NCBI RefSeq assembly: GCF_900116445.1
Contig: NZ_FPBH01000035.1
Coordinates: forward strand, 30,912 to 94,911
DNA: 64,000 bases
Source of the DNA: Paraburkholderia aspalathi
GTDB taxonomy: Bacteria > Pseudomonadota > Gammaproteobacteria > Burkholderiales > Burkholderiaceae
Direction: 5' to 3'
The position numbers and the translations under genes are program-made. The first letter of the stretch is position 1; each line of letters starts with the position of its first letter. Shown here piece after piece: positions 1 to 6,963 of the stretch. The notes under the pieces were generated by a model that searched no databases, was not told the origin of the DNA, and saw only the letters and a program-made list of their open reading frames with translations.

Positions 1-145
1 GCTTCGGCGCGGTTTCAATGCCCTCGGCCTGCTGAGGCTCGTTTGCCGTGGGTGCGGCCGTTTTTTCGCTTTCGGCAAGGCGCTCTGCTTCGCGCCGGCG
101 TTTGCTGTCGGCAATTTCTTCTAGATTGACCTGGTCATCATCCAT
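1..145 (-). CDS. Hypothetical protein, N-terminal fragment (runs off window)
   Basis: An open frame reads leftward from an ATG at 145 off the window edge (48 codons visible). GGGAG lies about 8 bases upstream of the ATG, a good ribosome-binding site. The visible part is hydrophilic and charged, starting MDDDQVNLEEIADSKRRREA, then an Ala/Thr/Pro/Glu-rich stretch, so it is probably a soluble or disordered N-terminus. I do not recognise the family and the C-terminus is outside the window. The gene heads the same way as the DUF1488 gene 117 bases upstream and could be cotranscribed with it. Confidence 0.55.
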   Translation of the reverse strand, partial: MDDDQVNLEEIADSKRRREAERLAESEKTAAPTANEPQQAEGIETAPK

Positions 146-262
146 GCTGGAACTCCCGCGACAAAGCACGACGAGGCGCCGGTGGGCGCCACGCTGCTTC
201 GGCTGTGGAACAAGGCGGCGCACGGCAGGTCCGGTTGGACCTACCGCGCCGCGCTCGCTGTA

Positions 263-514
263 TCAAGAAATCGTGTAGCGGTTTTGCGGACCGCCGACAT
301 ACAGACCGCGAGCAAGCGTGAGAATTTGCTCGCGATGACGGTCAAAGGCTGCCAATACTGCCGGCTCGTCGGAGCCTGCGCTCGGGCTCAGATTCGAAAT
401 GACCGAATTATTGACAGTGAAGGCGATTTCGCGCGCATTGTCATAGCCCCAGAAATTGACACAATGACGGAAGGCGTCATAGCTGCGGCTTGGGTTCGGG
501 AAGTTGAGGGACAT
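263..514 (-). CDS. DUF1488 family protein
   Basis: The 83-residue product opens MSLNFPNPSRSYDAFRHCV and continues with a FWGYD motif. The N-terminal phrase NxPNPSRSYD, the FWGYD segment and the conserved AFDxxRxxI helix are the pattern I know from DUF1488, a short family common in Burkholderia and other proteobacteria. Its function is unknown. GGGAG sits 8 bases before the ATG. There are no signal peptide or membrane segments, so it is expected in the cytoplasm. It is transcribed leftward toward the truncated gene at the window edge. Family call is from recognition, not a search. Confidence 0.8.
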   Translation of the reverse strand: MSLNFPNPSRSYDAFRHCVNFWGYDNAREIAFTVNNSVISNLSPSAGSDEPAVLAAFDRHREQILTLARGLYVGGPQNRYTIS

Positions 515-650
515 TTCACGCTCCCGTGGTGTTTTCCTTCTTCACGGTGCGCTGAATATGGGGCGCGGTCAAGGTGTTGTTTGTAAGTGTGAATGTTTAT
601 CGGGTCCATGCCTTGCTGTTCTGTAGGTGTTCTCACACCAGGAGCATGCA

Positions 651-830
651 ATGAGCGAAACCAAAGAACACAAAGGCGCCAAACCTGCCGACATCGAACA
701 TCCGCAGCCCGCCACCCATAGCGACAACGAAAAGAGCAAGCTGCCCGAACGCCACGACGAAGGGCGCGATCAGTCGCCGGCGGACCGCCCAGGAAAAAAA
801 CCCGGCGAAGGCGAACCGTCAGTAAGCTAA
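651..830 (+). CDS. Small hydrophilic hypothetical protein
   Basis: 59 residues starting MSETKEHKGAK, very rich in Lys, Glu, Asp, His and Pro, with no hydrophobic core; probably intrinsically disordered. The start at 651 is chosen over an in-frame ATG at 627 because AGGAG lies 7 bases before it. A weak hairpin follows at 863-895. Short charged proteins of this kind are common in Burkholderia and often general-stress related, but nothing in the sequence assigns a function here. The frame could be longer at its N-terminus if the upstream ATG is used. Confidence 0.6.
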   Translation: MSETKEHKGAKPADIEHPQPATHSDNEKSKLPERHDEGRDQSPADRPGKKPGEGEPSVS

Positions 831-862
831 ATTATTAACCGCTAGCCCAACGCCTAGCCCAA

Positions 863-895
863 GCGGCTTTGCTGCGTTTTTTGCATCAAAGCCGC
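863..895 (+). terminator. Candidate terminator hairpin
   Basis: GCGGCTTTG (863-871) pairs with CAAAGCCGC (887-895) around a 15-base loop, 32 bases after the stop of the small gene at 651-830. Only a weak A/T-rich tail follows, so termination efficiency is uncertain. Confidence 0.4.
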
Positions 896-1053
896 ATAAA
901 TTCTCCCCTTCGAACCGCTTTCACAGCGCGGACATTTCTTCCGATTTATTACGGATTATTTTTTCCCTGCAATGGACTATTTTGCTGCATGCAGCAATGT
1001 GTGCGCAAAGCGAACCGGCTGCCGCCCCTTAACAGATAAGAACGGAGACGCCC

Positions 1054-2142
1054 GTGTTCACCTTCTCCACTCCTACGTCCCGCCCTTCCCGCTCCTCTCC
1101 CAAGGTTTCCATTTGCCTACCCACCTGCAATCGGCCTGAGTTGATCGTCGAGTGCATCGATTCGTGCCTCGCGCAGACGTATGGCAATCTGGAGATTGTG
1201 ATCGGCGACGATTCAAAGGACGAACGCACCAAGCAGTTGATCGCGCAGCGCTACCCATACGAGGCGCGCATCCGCTATGTGAAGAACCAGCCGGCACTCG
1301 GCCAGGCGCGCAACGTCGCGAGCCTGTTCGCGCGCGCACGCGGCGACAAGATCCTGCTGATTCACGACGACGACCTGCTCACCACCGACGGCGTCGAAAA
1401 GCTGGTGTCACTATGGAAGCTTCATCCACAGCTCGAAGTGGCCTTTGCCGATCAGTATGAGGCCGACCACACCGGCGCCATCGACTTTGAAGGCAGTGCA
1501 CGCCTGAATACCGCGTTTCGACGCACTCGGGAAGCTGAAGGCTTGCAGACTTTGCCGGGCAGAACCGGGCTGATCCAGATGTTCCCGAACAACGGCTGGA
1601 TGGCGAACGCGGATCTCGTCAAACGGATCGGCTATAGCGACCAGTACGGCATGTGCTGCGATTTCGTGTTCGGCACCGAGCTCTGTCTCGCGGCGCGCGA
1701 GGTGTTCTATCTGCACGAATACGTGTCGGTGTATCGGAAGACCGCGACCTCGATCTCGCACAGCACGCGCGGCACGACGGTTGCCGCGACCGTGAGTGCG
1801 TATGCGTTCGTCAAGGCGCTGAAACTGCCTGCGCAATTGGAGCCGTCACGCAAGCTGGCGTTGCGCCGTCTCGCGCCGATCGTCGTCTCGGTTCATGCGA
1901 AGAATCGCCAGGCAATGCCGGGATTGAAGATCGCGTTCACGCATCTCTTCGCCTACAACTATGGTTTCAGCACGCGGCTCTATTACCACCTGCTCATCCT
2001 CTCACGTGCGGCCGTGAGCATACGGCAGCGCGCGGCGGTGGCCGCGGTGGTCGCGGCAGCGCCGGCTGTCATTGCGGAGCCGGCCGCCGCTGTGACGGAG
2101 CTCGTCACGGACCTCGTGACGGATCGATCCGAAATGATCTGA
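1054..2142 (+). CDS. Family 2 glycosyltransferase
   Basis: A 362-residue GT-A-fold glycosyltransferase that would transfer a sugar from a nucleotide donor to a glycan or lipid acceptor. After a short Ser/Pro-rich lead, KVSICLPTCNRPEL (about 17-30) is the typical GT2 nucleotide-binding start; GDD near 51-53 and the acidic DDD at 105-107 (in IHDDDLL) are the metal/donor motifs. An Ala/Val-rich tail of about 30 residues ends the protein, with no clear membrane span. The start is a GTG at 1054 preceded by CGGAG. It stands alone, convergent with the amino acid permease gene, so neither donor nor acceptor can be inferred from context. Confidence 0.85.
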   Translation: MFTFSTPTSRPSRSSPKVSICLPTCNRPELIVECIDSCLAQTYGNLEIVIGDDSKDERTKQLIAQRYPYEARIRYVKNQPALGQARNVASLFARARGDKILLIHDDDLLTTDGVEKLVSLWKLHPQLEVAFADQYEADHTGAIDFEGSARLNTAFRRTREAEGLQTLPGRTGLIQMFPNNGWMANADLVKRIGYSDQYGMCCDFVFGTELCLAAREVFYLHEYVSVYRKTATSISHSTRGTTVAATVSAYAFVKALKLPAQLEPSRKLALRRLAPIVVSVHAKNRQAMPGLKIAFTHLFAYNYGFSTRLYYHLLILSRAAVSIRQRAAVAAVVAAAPAVIAEPAAAVTELVTDLVTDRSEMI

Positions 2143-2171
2143 CGCAGCCGCAGTTGGAAGCGGCTGTCCGG

Positions 2172-2897
2172 TCAGTCGCCGGACAATGCCTGGGTGGCGG
2201 CCGGTGCGCGCGGCAGCACGATGCGCTTGCGCCGCGTCAACGCATAAGTCGCGATGCGGTCAAGCGCCGTGCACAACACCAGATAGATGAAGCCGACGAA
2301 CAAAAAGATCTGCGCGGGATACACCATCAGCCGGTTGCTGACCTGCGTCGCGACGAACGACAACTCGCCGACGCCGACGATATACGCAAGCGAGGTGTCC
2401 TTCACCAGCGATACCCATTGATTCACGAACGACGGCGCCATGATGCGCATCGCCTGCGGCAGCGACACGTAGCGCAGTGTTTGCATCCGCGTGAGACCGA
2501 GCGAGAGCCCGGCTTGCCACTGACCCTCGCCGACAGCACGAATGCCCGCGTGCACCGAGTGCGCGAGGTACGCGCCGCCGATCAGCGAGAGCGCGCAGAC
2601 GACCGTTGCGAGCCCGGGCACATCGACATGGAAGACCATCGGCAGCAGGAAATACGTCCAGAAAATCAGCATCAGCACTGGAATCGCGCGGAAGAAGCCG
2701 ATCACGAGCAGCAACGGCACACGGGCGATGCGCCCCGCCAACGCCAGCGCAATCCCACCCGCGACGCCGAGCACGGCCGATGCAAGCGCCGAACACAACG
2801 CGAGTACCAGCGTGAGCGCTGCGCCGCCGAGCGGTCCTTGTGGAAATGCGCCGACCAGCAGATACGGCAGGTTGTGGGCGAACAGTGTCCATGTCAT
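2172..2897 (-). CDS. Polar amino acid ABC transporter permease (GltK-like)
   Basis: A 241-residue inner-membrane permease of the His/Glu/Gln (HisMQ) class. Several hydrophobic segments are visible, and the cytoplasmic EAA-type loop reads RAVGEGQWQAGLSLGLT, followed by LPQAMRIMAPSFVNQW, which contacts the ATPase. The start MTWTLFAHNL at 2897 is chosen because its ATG lies only 2 bases after the stop of the previous permease, a sign of translational coupling. The open frame continues upstream, but that part overlaps the other permease gene in a different frame. It should form a heterodimer with the product of 2900-3625. No ATPase gene follows: the next gene is convergent. Confidence 0.9.
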   Translation of the reverse strand: MTWTLFAHNLPYLLVGAFPQGPLGGAALTLVLALCSALASAVLGVAGGIALALAGRIARVPLLLVIGFFRAIPVLMLIFWTYFLLPMVFHVDVPGLATVVCALSLIGGAYLAHSVHAGIRAVGEGQWQAGLSLGLTRMQTLRYVSLPQAMRIMAPSFVNQWVSLVKDTSLAYIVGVGELSFVATQVSNRLMVYPAQIFLFVGFIYLVLCTALDRIATYALTRRKRIVLPRAPAATQALSGD

Positions 2898-2899
2898 GT

Positions 2900-3625
2900 T
2901 CAGCGCCTCGCGAATGAGCGGTCGCGCGCATGCGCCACCGTATGCGAGACGGCTTCGATCAACGCGATGGCGGCAATATACAACACGGTAGCTACACCGA
3001 ACGCCTCGAAAGTCTTGAAGCTCTCTGTCTCGACCTGACGCGACGCGTACGACAGTTCGGCCAGACCGATTGCCATGGTCAGCGATGAATTTTTCACGAG
3101 GTTCATGTATTGACCGAAAAGCGGCGGCAGCGAAATGCGCACCGCTTGCGGCAAAACGACGTAGCGGAACGCCTGCAATGGCGTGAGACCAAGCGCCGCG
3201 GCCGCGGCATGCTGACCATTCGGCACGCCGCGCAAGCCCGCCTGGAACTCTTCGGCGATGAAAGCCGCCGTATAGCACGTAAGCCCGAGCCATCCGGCGA
3301 CAAACTCGAACGATGGCCAGCGCAACGCGTACACGCCGAGGTGCACGCCATGCGGCGTATTCAACCATTGCATCAACGCGTCAGGCATCAGCGTGGCCGC
3401 GCCGAAGTACCAGAAGAACAGTTGCACCAGCAACGGCGTGTTGCGAAACACCAGCACATAGGTGGCCGTTGCGCGACGCAGCCAGCCATACCGCGCATGA
3501 CGCGCGATCGCCAGCACGAAGCCGGACACCGTGGCCGCGAGCGCCACCGTCAACGCGAGACCGACGGTGACACCGAAGCCTTGCCACAGCCACATCAGAT
3601 ACTTTGGAGCGAGCCACGCTTGCAT
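2900..3625 (-). CDS. Polar amino acid ABC transporter permease (GltJ-like)
   Basis: A 241-residue HisMQ-type inner-membrane permease. The hydrophobic N-terminal half contains VFRNTPLLVQLFFWYFG, a hallmark of this family, and the EAA loop RGVPNGQHAAAAALGLTPLQ is followed by VLPQAVRISLPPL. The start MQAWLAPKYLMW at 3625 is preferred over an upstream in-frame ATG at 3697 because GCAGG precedes it and the extra residues are not transporter-like. It lies between the binding-protein gene, from which it is separated by a hairpin, and the second permease, with 2 bases between stop and start. It is expected to import glutamate, aspartate or a related amino acid. Confidence 0.9.
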   Translation of the reverse strand: MQAWLAPKYLMWLWQGFGVTVGLALTVALAATVSGFVLAIARHARYGWLRRATATYVLVFRNTPLLVQLFFWYFGAATLMPDALMQWLNTPHGVHLGVYALRWPSFEFVAGWLGLTCYTAAFIAEEFQAGLRGVPNGQHAAAAALGLTPLQAFRYVVLPQAVRISLPPLFGQYMNLVKNSSLTMAIGLAELSYASRQVETESFKTFEAFGVATVLYIAAIALIEAVSHTVAHARDRSFARR

Positions 3626-3668
3626 CTTTGAACCTGCTTCCTGAAACCTGCTTCTTTCGAAAATACCG

Positions 3669-3693
3669 ACGGGCACGTTGCCAACGTGCCCGT
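3669..3693 (-). promoter_or_regulatory. Intercistronic hairpin between binding protein and permeases
   Basis: ACGGGCACGTTG (3669-3680) and CAACGTGCCCGT (3682-3693) form a perfect 12-base inverted repeat in the gap after the binding-protein stop. Read leftward it is followed by a T-rich stretch. Such hairpins after a binding-protein gene usually act as partial terminators or 3'-end stabilisers, giving more binding protein than permease. Confidence 0.55.
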
Positions 3694-3731
3694 TCATTGC
3701 CGGGTGCCTGGGTGCTACAGCGACACAGCGA

Positions 3732-4553
3732 TCAGGTCTTGTCGCCGATCTTGAAGATGCGCGCGAGCGGCGTCTTCGTTTGCGGACCGAACCAGCGGTT
3801 GTAGATCTTCGCCGCAGAGCCGTCGGCTTCCAGCCCCTTCAGCGTGTCGTTCACGAAGCCGACCAGACGCGTCTCGCCCTTCGGGATGCCGACACCCATG
3901 TAGTCGTTCGAAATCGTGAACGCCGGAATCTCGTAGTTCTGCTTGTCCGGCACGTTCGCGAGCAGGCCGACCAGCTTCGGACCATCCTGCGTGATCGCCT
4001 GCACGTTGCCCGCGCGCAAAGCCGCGAACGCGAACGGCGTGTCGTCGTACGCGACGATCGTGGCTTGCGGGAATTTCTCGCGGAGCGTGATCTCGTTGGT
4101 GGTGCCCTTGTCCGCGCCCACCCGCAGGCTGTTGATCTGATCCGTCGACTTCAGCACGCCCTTCTTCGCCAGGAACTGCTGGCCCGACGAGAAATACGGA
4201 ATGCTGAAATCGACCTGTTTGGCGCGCTCCTCGGTGATCGTGAAGTTGGCGAGCACCAGGTCCACTTTTTTCGACGTCAGGAACGGAATGCGGTTGGCCG
4301 GATTGGTGGGTTGCAGTTCGAGTTTCACGCCGAGCTTGTCGGCGAGCGCCTTCGCGTAGTCGACGTCGAGACCGACAATCTGGTTGCTGGTTGCGTCGAC
4401 GTAACCGAACGGCGGATTGCTGTCGAAGGTCGCGACGCGCAGTACGCCAGCCTTCCTGATGTCGTCGAGACGGTCGGCATAGGCGAGCCCCGGCGCCGTC
4501 AGCGAGAGTCCCGCCAGTGTCATTAACCAGGCAGCGAGTATTTTCGATTTCAT
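3732..4553 (-). CDS. Amino acid ABC transporter periplasmic binding protein
   Basis: A 273-residue family 3 solute-binding protein. Residues 1-26 form a signal peptide (MKSKILAAWLMTLAGLSL, then LAYA before the mature start). The mature protein opens DRLDDIRKAGVLRVA, and then has PPFGYVD and the GLDVDYAKALA signature; FTITEERAKQVDFS is the conserved hinge-region block. The start at 4553 is chosen for the signal peptide; an upstream in-frame extension of 42 codons is not protein-like. It captures a polar amino acid (glutamate/aspartate most likely) for the two permeases encoded directly downstream. Confidence 0.92.
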   Translation of the reverse strand: MKSKILAAWLMTLAGLSLTAPGLAYADRLDDIRKAGVLRVATFDSNPPFGYVDATSNQIVGLDVDYAKALADKLGVKLELQPTNPANRIPFLTSKKVDLVLANFTITEERAKQVDFSIPYFSSGQQFLAKKGVLKSTDQINSLRVGADKGTTNEITLREKFPQATIVAYDDTPFAFAALRAGNVQAITQDGPKLVGLLANVPDKQNYEIPAFTISNDYMGVGIPKGETRLVGFVNDTLKGLEADGSAAKIYNRWFGPQTKTPLARIFKIGDKT

Positions 4554-4856
4554 TTTTATGGATCTCTTGGTTTGTGCGTGATGCTTGTTCAATATGCGTG
4601 CGATGTTTCTAAAAACGGATGCGTGTCGGCGATATCCATCGTCAATCCGTTGCAACCGCAAGGTGCAACCGATGGCCACGCATGGGCGTCACATTAGCAG
4701 CGACGCTGCGCGCTCCGAACCAAGAAATGCTCCTGTAATAAGCGCGTTTTCTGCTAAGCATCCACTCATTAGCAAACGTGTATTTGTCGCTTGGGCTTGC
4801 AAGCGCGGCTGATTAGGATGGACCTCGAACCGTCATCAGCCCGGAGGTTATCCACC
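4554..4856. other. Intergenic region with divergent promoters
   Basis: This gap separates the leftward amino acid importer from the small rightward gene at 4857, so it should hold both promoters. It is AT-richer than its surroundings around 4720-4800. I see no gene or convincing operator in it. Confidence 0.4.
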
Positions 4857-5078
4857 ATGTCCGACAGTGCCTGTTTCAAGCCACGTGTGATCGAGCCGGT
4901 CGTCGTCAATCAGCCGGAAGGATTGGGGCTTGCAGTGGAATTGTGGCTTGCGCATCCCGTCGATGGGATTGCGGGGCGCGCCGTGCAGATTCATCTGCGC
5001 AGCGATGCGAAGATGGCGCAAGCCGAGTCGCTACGCGACCTGCTTCATGCGCTGGGAACGGAGATCGTGGTGGCGTGA
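4857..5078 (+). CDS. Small hypothetical protein
   Basis: 73 residues starting MSDSACFKPRVIEPVVVNQP, ending in an amphipathic helix (KMAQAESLRDLLHALGTEIVV). GGAGG stands about 9 bases before the ATG at 4857, which is why this start is preferred to in-frame ATGs at 4791 and 4818. There are no transmembrane or export signals. I do not recognise the family. It is a single-gene unit closed by the strong terminator at 5143-5177. Confidence 0.6.
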   Translation: MSDSACFKPRVIEPVVVNQPEGLGLAVELWLAHPVDGIAGRAVQIHLRSDAKMAQAESLRDLLHALGTEIVVA

Positions 5079-5091
5079 GCGTGAACTTCGC

Positions 5092-5127
5092 GCCGTGCTT
5101 GCCGTGCTTGCCGTGCTTGCCGTGCTT
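5092..5127. repeat. Four perfect tandem copies of a 9-bp unit
   Basis: GCCGTGCTT is repeated four times without change directly after the stop of the gene at 4857-5078 and before the terminator. The length suggests slipped-strand expansion. It is noncoding as annotated; a frameshift before it would place it in frame as an Ala-Val-Leu repeat. Confidence 0.85.
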
Positions 5128-5142
5128 GCCGGCGGGATAAAA

Positions 5143-5177
5143 AAAACGGCGGCCGGGTTGCCCCAGGCCGCCGTTTT
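5143..5177. terminator. Bidirectional intrinsic terminator
   Basis: AAAACGGCGGCC (5143-5154) pairs with GGCCGCCGTTTT (5166-5177) around an 11-base loop. The A-run on one side and T-run on the other allow it to end both the rightward gene at 4857-5078 and the leftward kgtP transcript. Confidence 0.85.
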
Positions 5178-5225
5178 CAAAGAGCGCTCATGCGCGCTGT
5201 TCGAGCTTATCGCCTGAACTCAAGC

Positions 5226-6539
5226 TCAAGGCTCGTTGCGCAGATAGCCTTCTTTCGAAGGATCGCGCATGCGCAGCGACACGAGACCCGCAATCGCGCA
5301 CAGCGCAGTCACATACCAGTAGAACGTCGTCTCGCTGCCCACCGATTTCAGCCACAGCGCGACGTATTCCGCCGAGCCGCCGAAGATCGCATTGGCCACC
5401 GCATACGACAACCCTACGCCCAGCGCCCGCACTTCCGGTGGGAACATTTCGGCCTTGATCAGGCCGCTAATCGACGTATAGAAGCTGACGATCGCAAGCG
5501 CCACGACAACAAGGCCGAAGGCCGCATACGGACTCGTCACGTCTTTCAACGCATGCAGCAGCGGCACCGTGCCGATAGTCGCGAAGAAGCCGAAGAACAG
5601 CATCGAACGACGGCGGCCGATGCGATCCGACAACGCGCCGAACGCCGGCTGCATGATCATGTAGACGAACAGCGCCGCGGTCATCACGTTGCTGGCCGTC
5701 TTGGCGTGCATACCGGCCGTGTTGACCAGGTACTTCTGCATGTAAGTCGTGAACGTGTAAAAAATCAGCGAACCGCCGGCCGTGAAGCCGAGCACCGTCG
5801 CGAATGCACCCTTGTGCTGCCACAAGCCACGCAGCGTGCCGGCTTCCTTGCGTTGACGCGTTTCGGCCGTGGTCGTTTCTTCGAGCGATTTACGCAGATA
5901 CAGCGCGACCAGCGCCGCTAACGCACCGATCACGAACGGCACACGCCAGCCCCACGCTTTCAGTTCTTCGGTGGAGAGGGTTTGTTGCAGGATCACCAGC
6001 ACAAGCAGCGCGCACAACTGGCCGCCGATCAGCGTGACGTACTGGAACGAAGCGAAGAACCCGCGACGGCCCTTGAGCGCCACTTCACTCATATAGGTGG
6101 CGCTGGTGCCGTACTCACCGCCCACCGACAGGCCCTGGAACAGGCGCGCGACCAGCAGCAGCGCCGGCGCCAAGGCGCCGATCTGCGCATACGTGGGCAA
6201 CACGGCGATGACGAGCGAGCCGCCGCACATCATGAACACCGACACCATCATCGCGGTCTTGCGGCCGTGCTTGTCCGCAAGCCGGCCGAAGAACCAGCCG
6301 CCGATCGGGCGCATCAGGAAGCCCGCGGCGAAGACGCCGGCGGTGTTGAGCAACTGCGTGGTGGTGTTGCCGCTCGGGAAGAAAGCCGGCGCGAAATACA
6401 GCGCGCAGAACGAGTACACGTAGAAATCGAACCACTCGACTAGATTGCCCGATGAAGCGCCAACGATCGCGAAGATGCGGCGCCGGGTGTCGTGTGCGTC
6501 GTAAGTGGTGGCCACGGTTTGGTCGGTCAGGTCGGTCAT
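5226..6539 (-). CDS. kgtP: Alpha-ketoglutarate:H+ symporter (MFS, MHS family)
   Basis: A 437-residue major facilitator protein that takes up 2-oxoglutarate with protons across the inner membrane. DTRRRIFAIVGASSGNLVEW near residues 17-36, the loop GRLADKHGRKTAM, ARLFQGLSVGGEYGTSATYM, and FTTYMQKYLVNTAGMHA match what I remember of E. coli KgtP nearly word for word, and the length fits. Twelve membrane segments are expected. AAGGAAAG precedes the ATG at 6539. It is a single-gene unit whose upstream region carries two perfect inverted repeats (6744-6774 and 6817-6849), and it ends at a bidirectional terminator. Confidence 0.93.
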   Translation of the reverse strand: MTDLTDQTVATTYDAHDTRRRIFAIVGASSGNLVEWFDFYVYSFCALYFAPAFFPSGNTTTQLLNTAGVFAAGFLMRPIGGWFFGRLADKHGRKTAMMVSVFMMCGGSLVIAVLPTYAQIGALAPALLLVARLFQGLSVGGEYGTSATYMSEVALKGRRGFFASFQYVTLIGGQLCALLVLVILQQTLSTEELKAWGWRVPFVIGALAALVALYLRKSLEETTTAETRQRKEAGTLRGLWQHKGAFATVLGFTAGGSLIFYTFTTYMQKYLVNTAGMHAKTASNVMTAALFVYMIMQPAFGALSDRIGRRRSMLFFGFFATIGTVPLLHALKDVTSPYAAFGLVVVALAIVSFYTSISGLIKAEMFPPEVRALGVGLSYAVANAIFGGSAEYVALWLKSVGSETTFYWYVTALCAIAGLVSLRMRDPSKEGYLRNEP

Positions 6540-6885
6540 GCTGTTGTCTTTCCTTGTCTTTAAACGGAGGTAGCGGTCGTGGCGCCGCTTTCACAACACG
6601 CGCATCGAGGTGCCGCGCTGGCACCTATAGCGCGCGTGCGCGAATTTTACAGAATTGCAAGGGAGAGATGGGGGTTTGTTAGGGACTATCCCGAGAGGCT
6701 CGTTGCCAGGTCTCCGAGTGCTGCTTAGTGAGCGCCTCAGGGAGGAGACCGATACGAGGTTGATATCGGTCTCCTTGGGCATCACGAGAATTCTGCCTTC
6801 CGGAACGGATTGTGGGTTTTTCAGTACTTTTTCAAAAATTACTGAAAAAAGGAGGCGACGCGACCCGCCAGACTCCAAATGACAA
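6540..6885. promoter_or_regulatory. kgtP upstream region with two perfect inverted repeats
   Basis: Two perfect palindromes lie here: GGAGACCGATA/TATCGGTCTCC (6744-6774, 9-base spacer) and TTTTTCAGTA/TACTGAAAAA (6817-6849, 13-base spacer). Neither has a terminator-like T-run in the useful direction for a known gene, so operator or leader-structure roles for kgtP are plausible. A 105-codon leftward open frame across this region does not look like a protein. Confidence 0.45.
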
Positions 6886-6918
6886 AAGCCCCTGTTCGTC
6901 ATAGACAAACAGGGGCTT
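6886..6918 (-). terminator. Intrinsic terminator of the prkA-yeaH-spoVR operon
   Basis: AAGCCCCTGTT (6886-6896) pairs with AACAGGGGCTT (6908-6918). Read leftward it ends in TTTT, 46 bases after the spoVR stop, so it closes that operon. Confidence 0.85.
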
Positions 6919-6963
6919 CGGACAGATCAGAAAACAGCCTCTACGCAATAAGGCCGAGCGAAC

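Noticed and set aside
6591..6908. A 105-codon leftward frame upstream of kgtP
   Set aside because: It includes the two palindromes and the terminator, and the translation is not protein-like.
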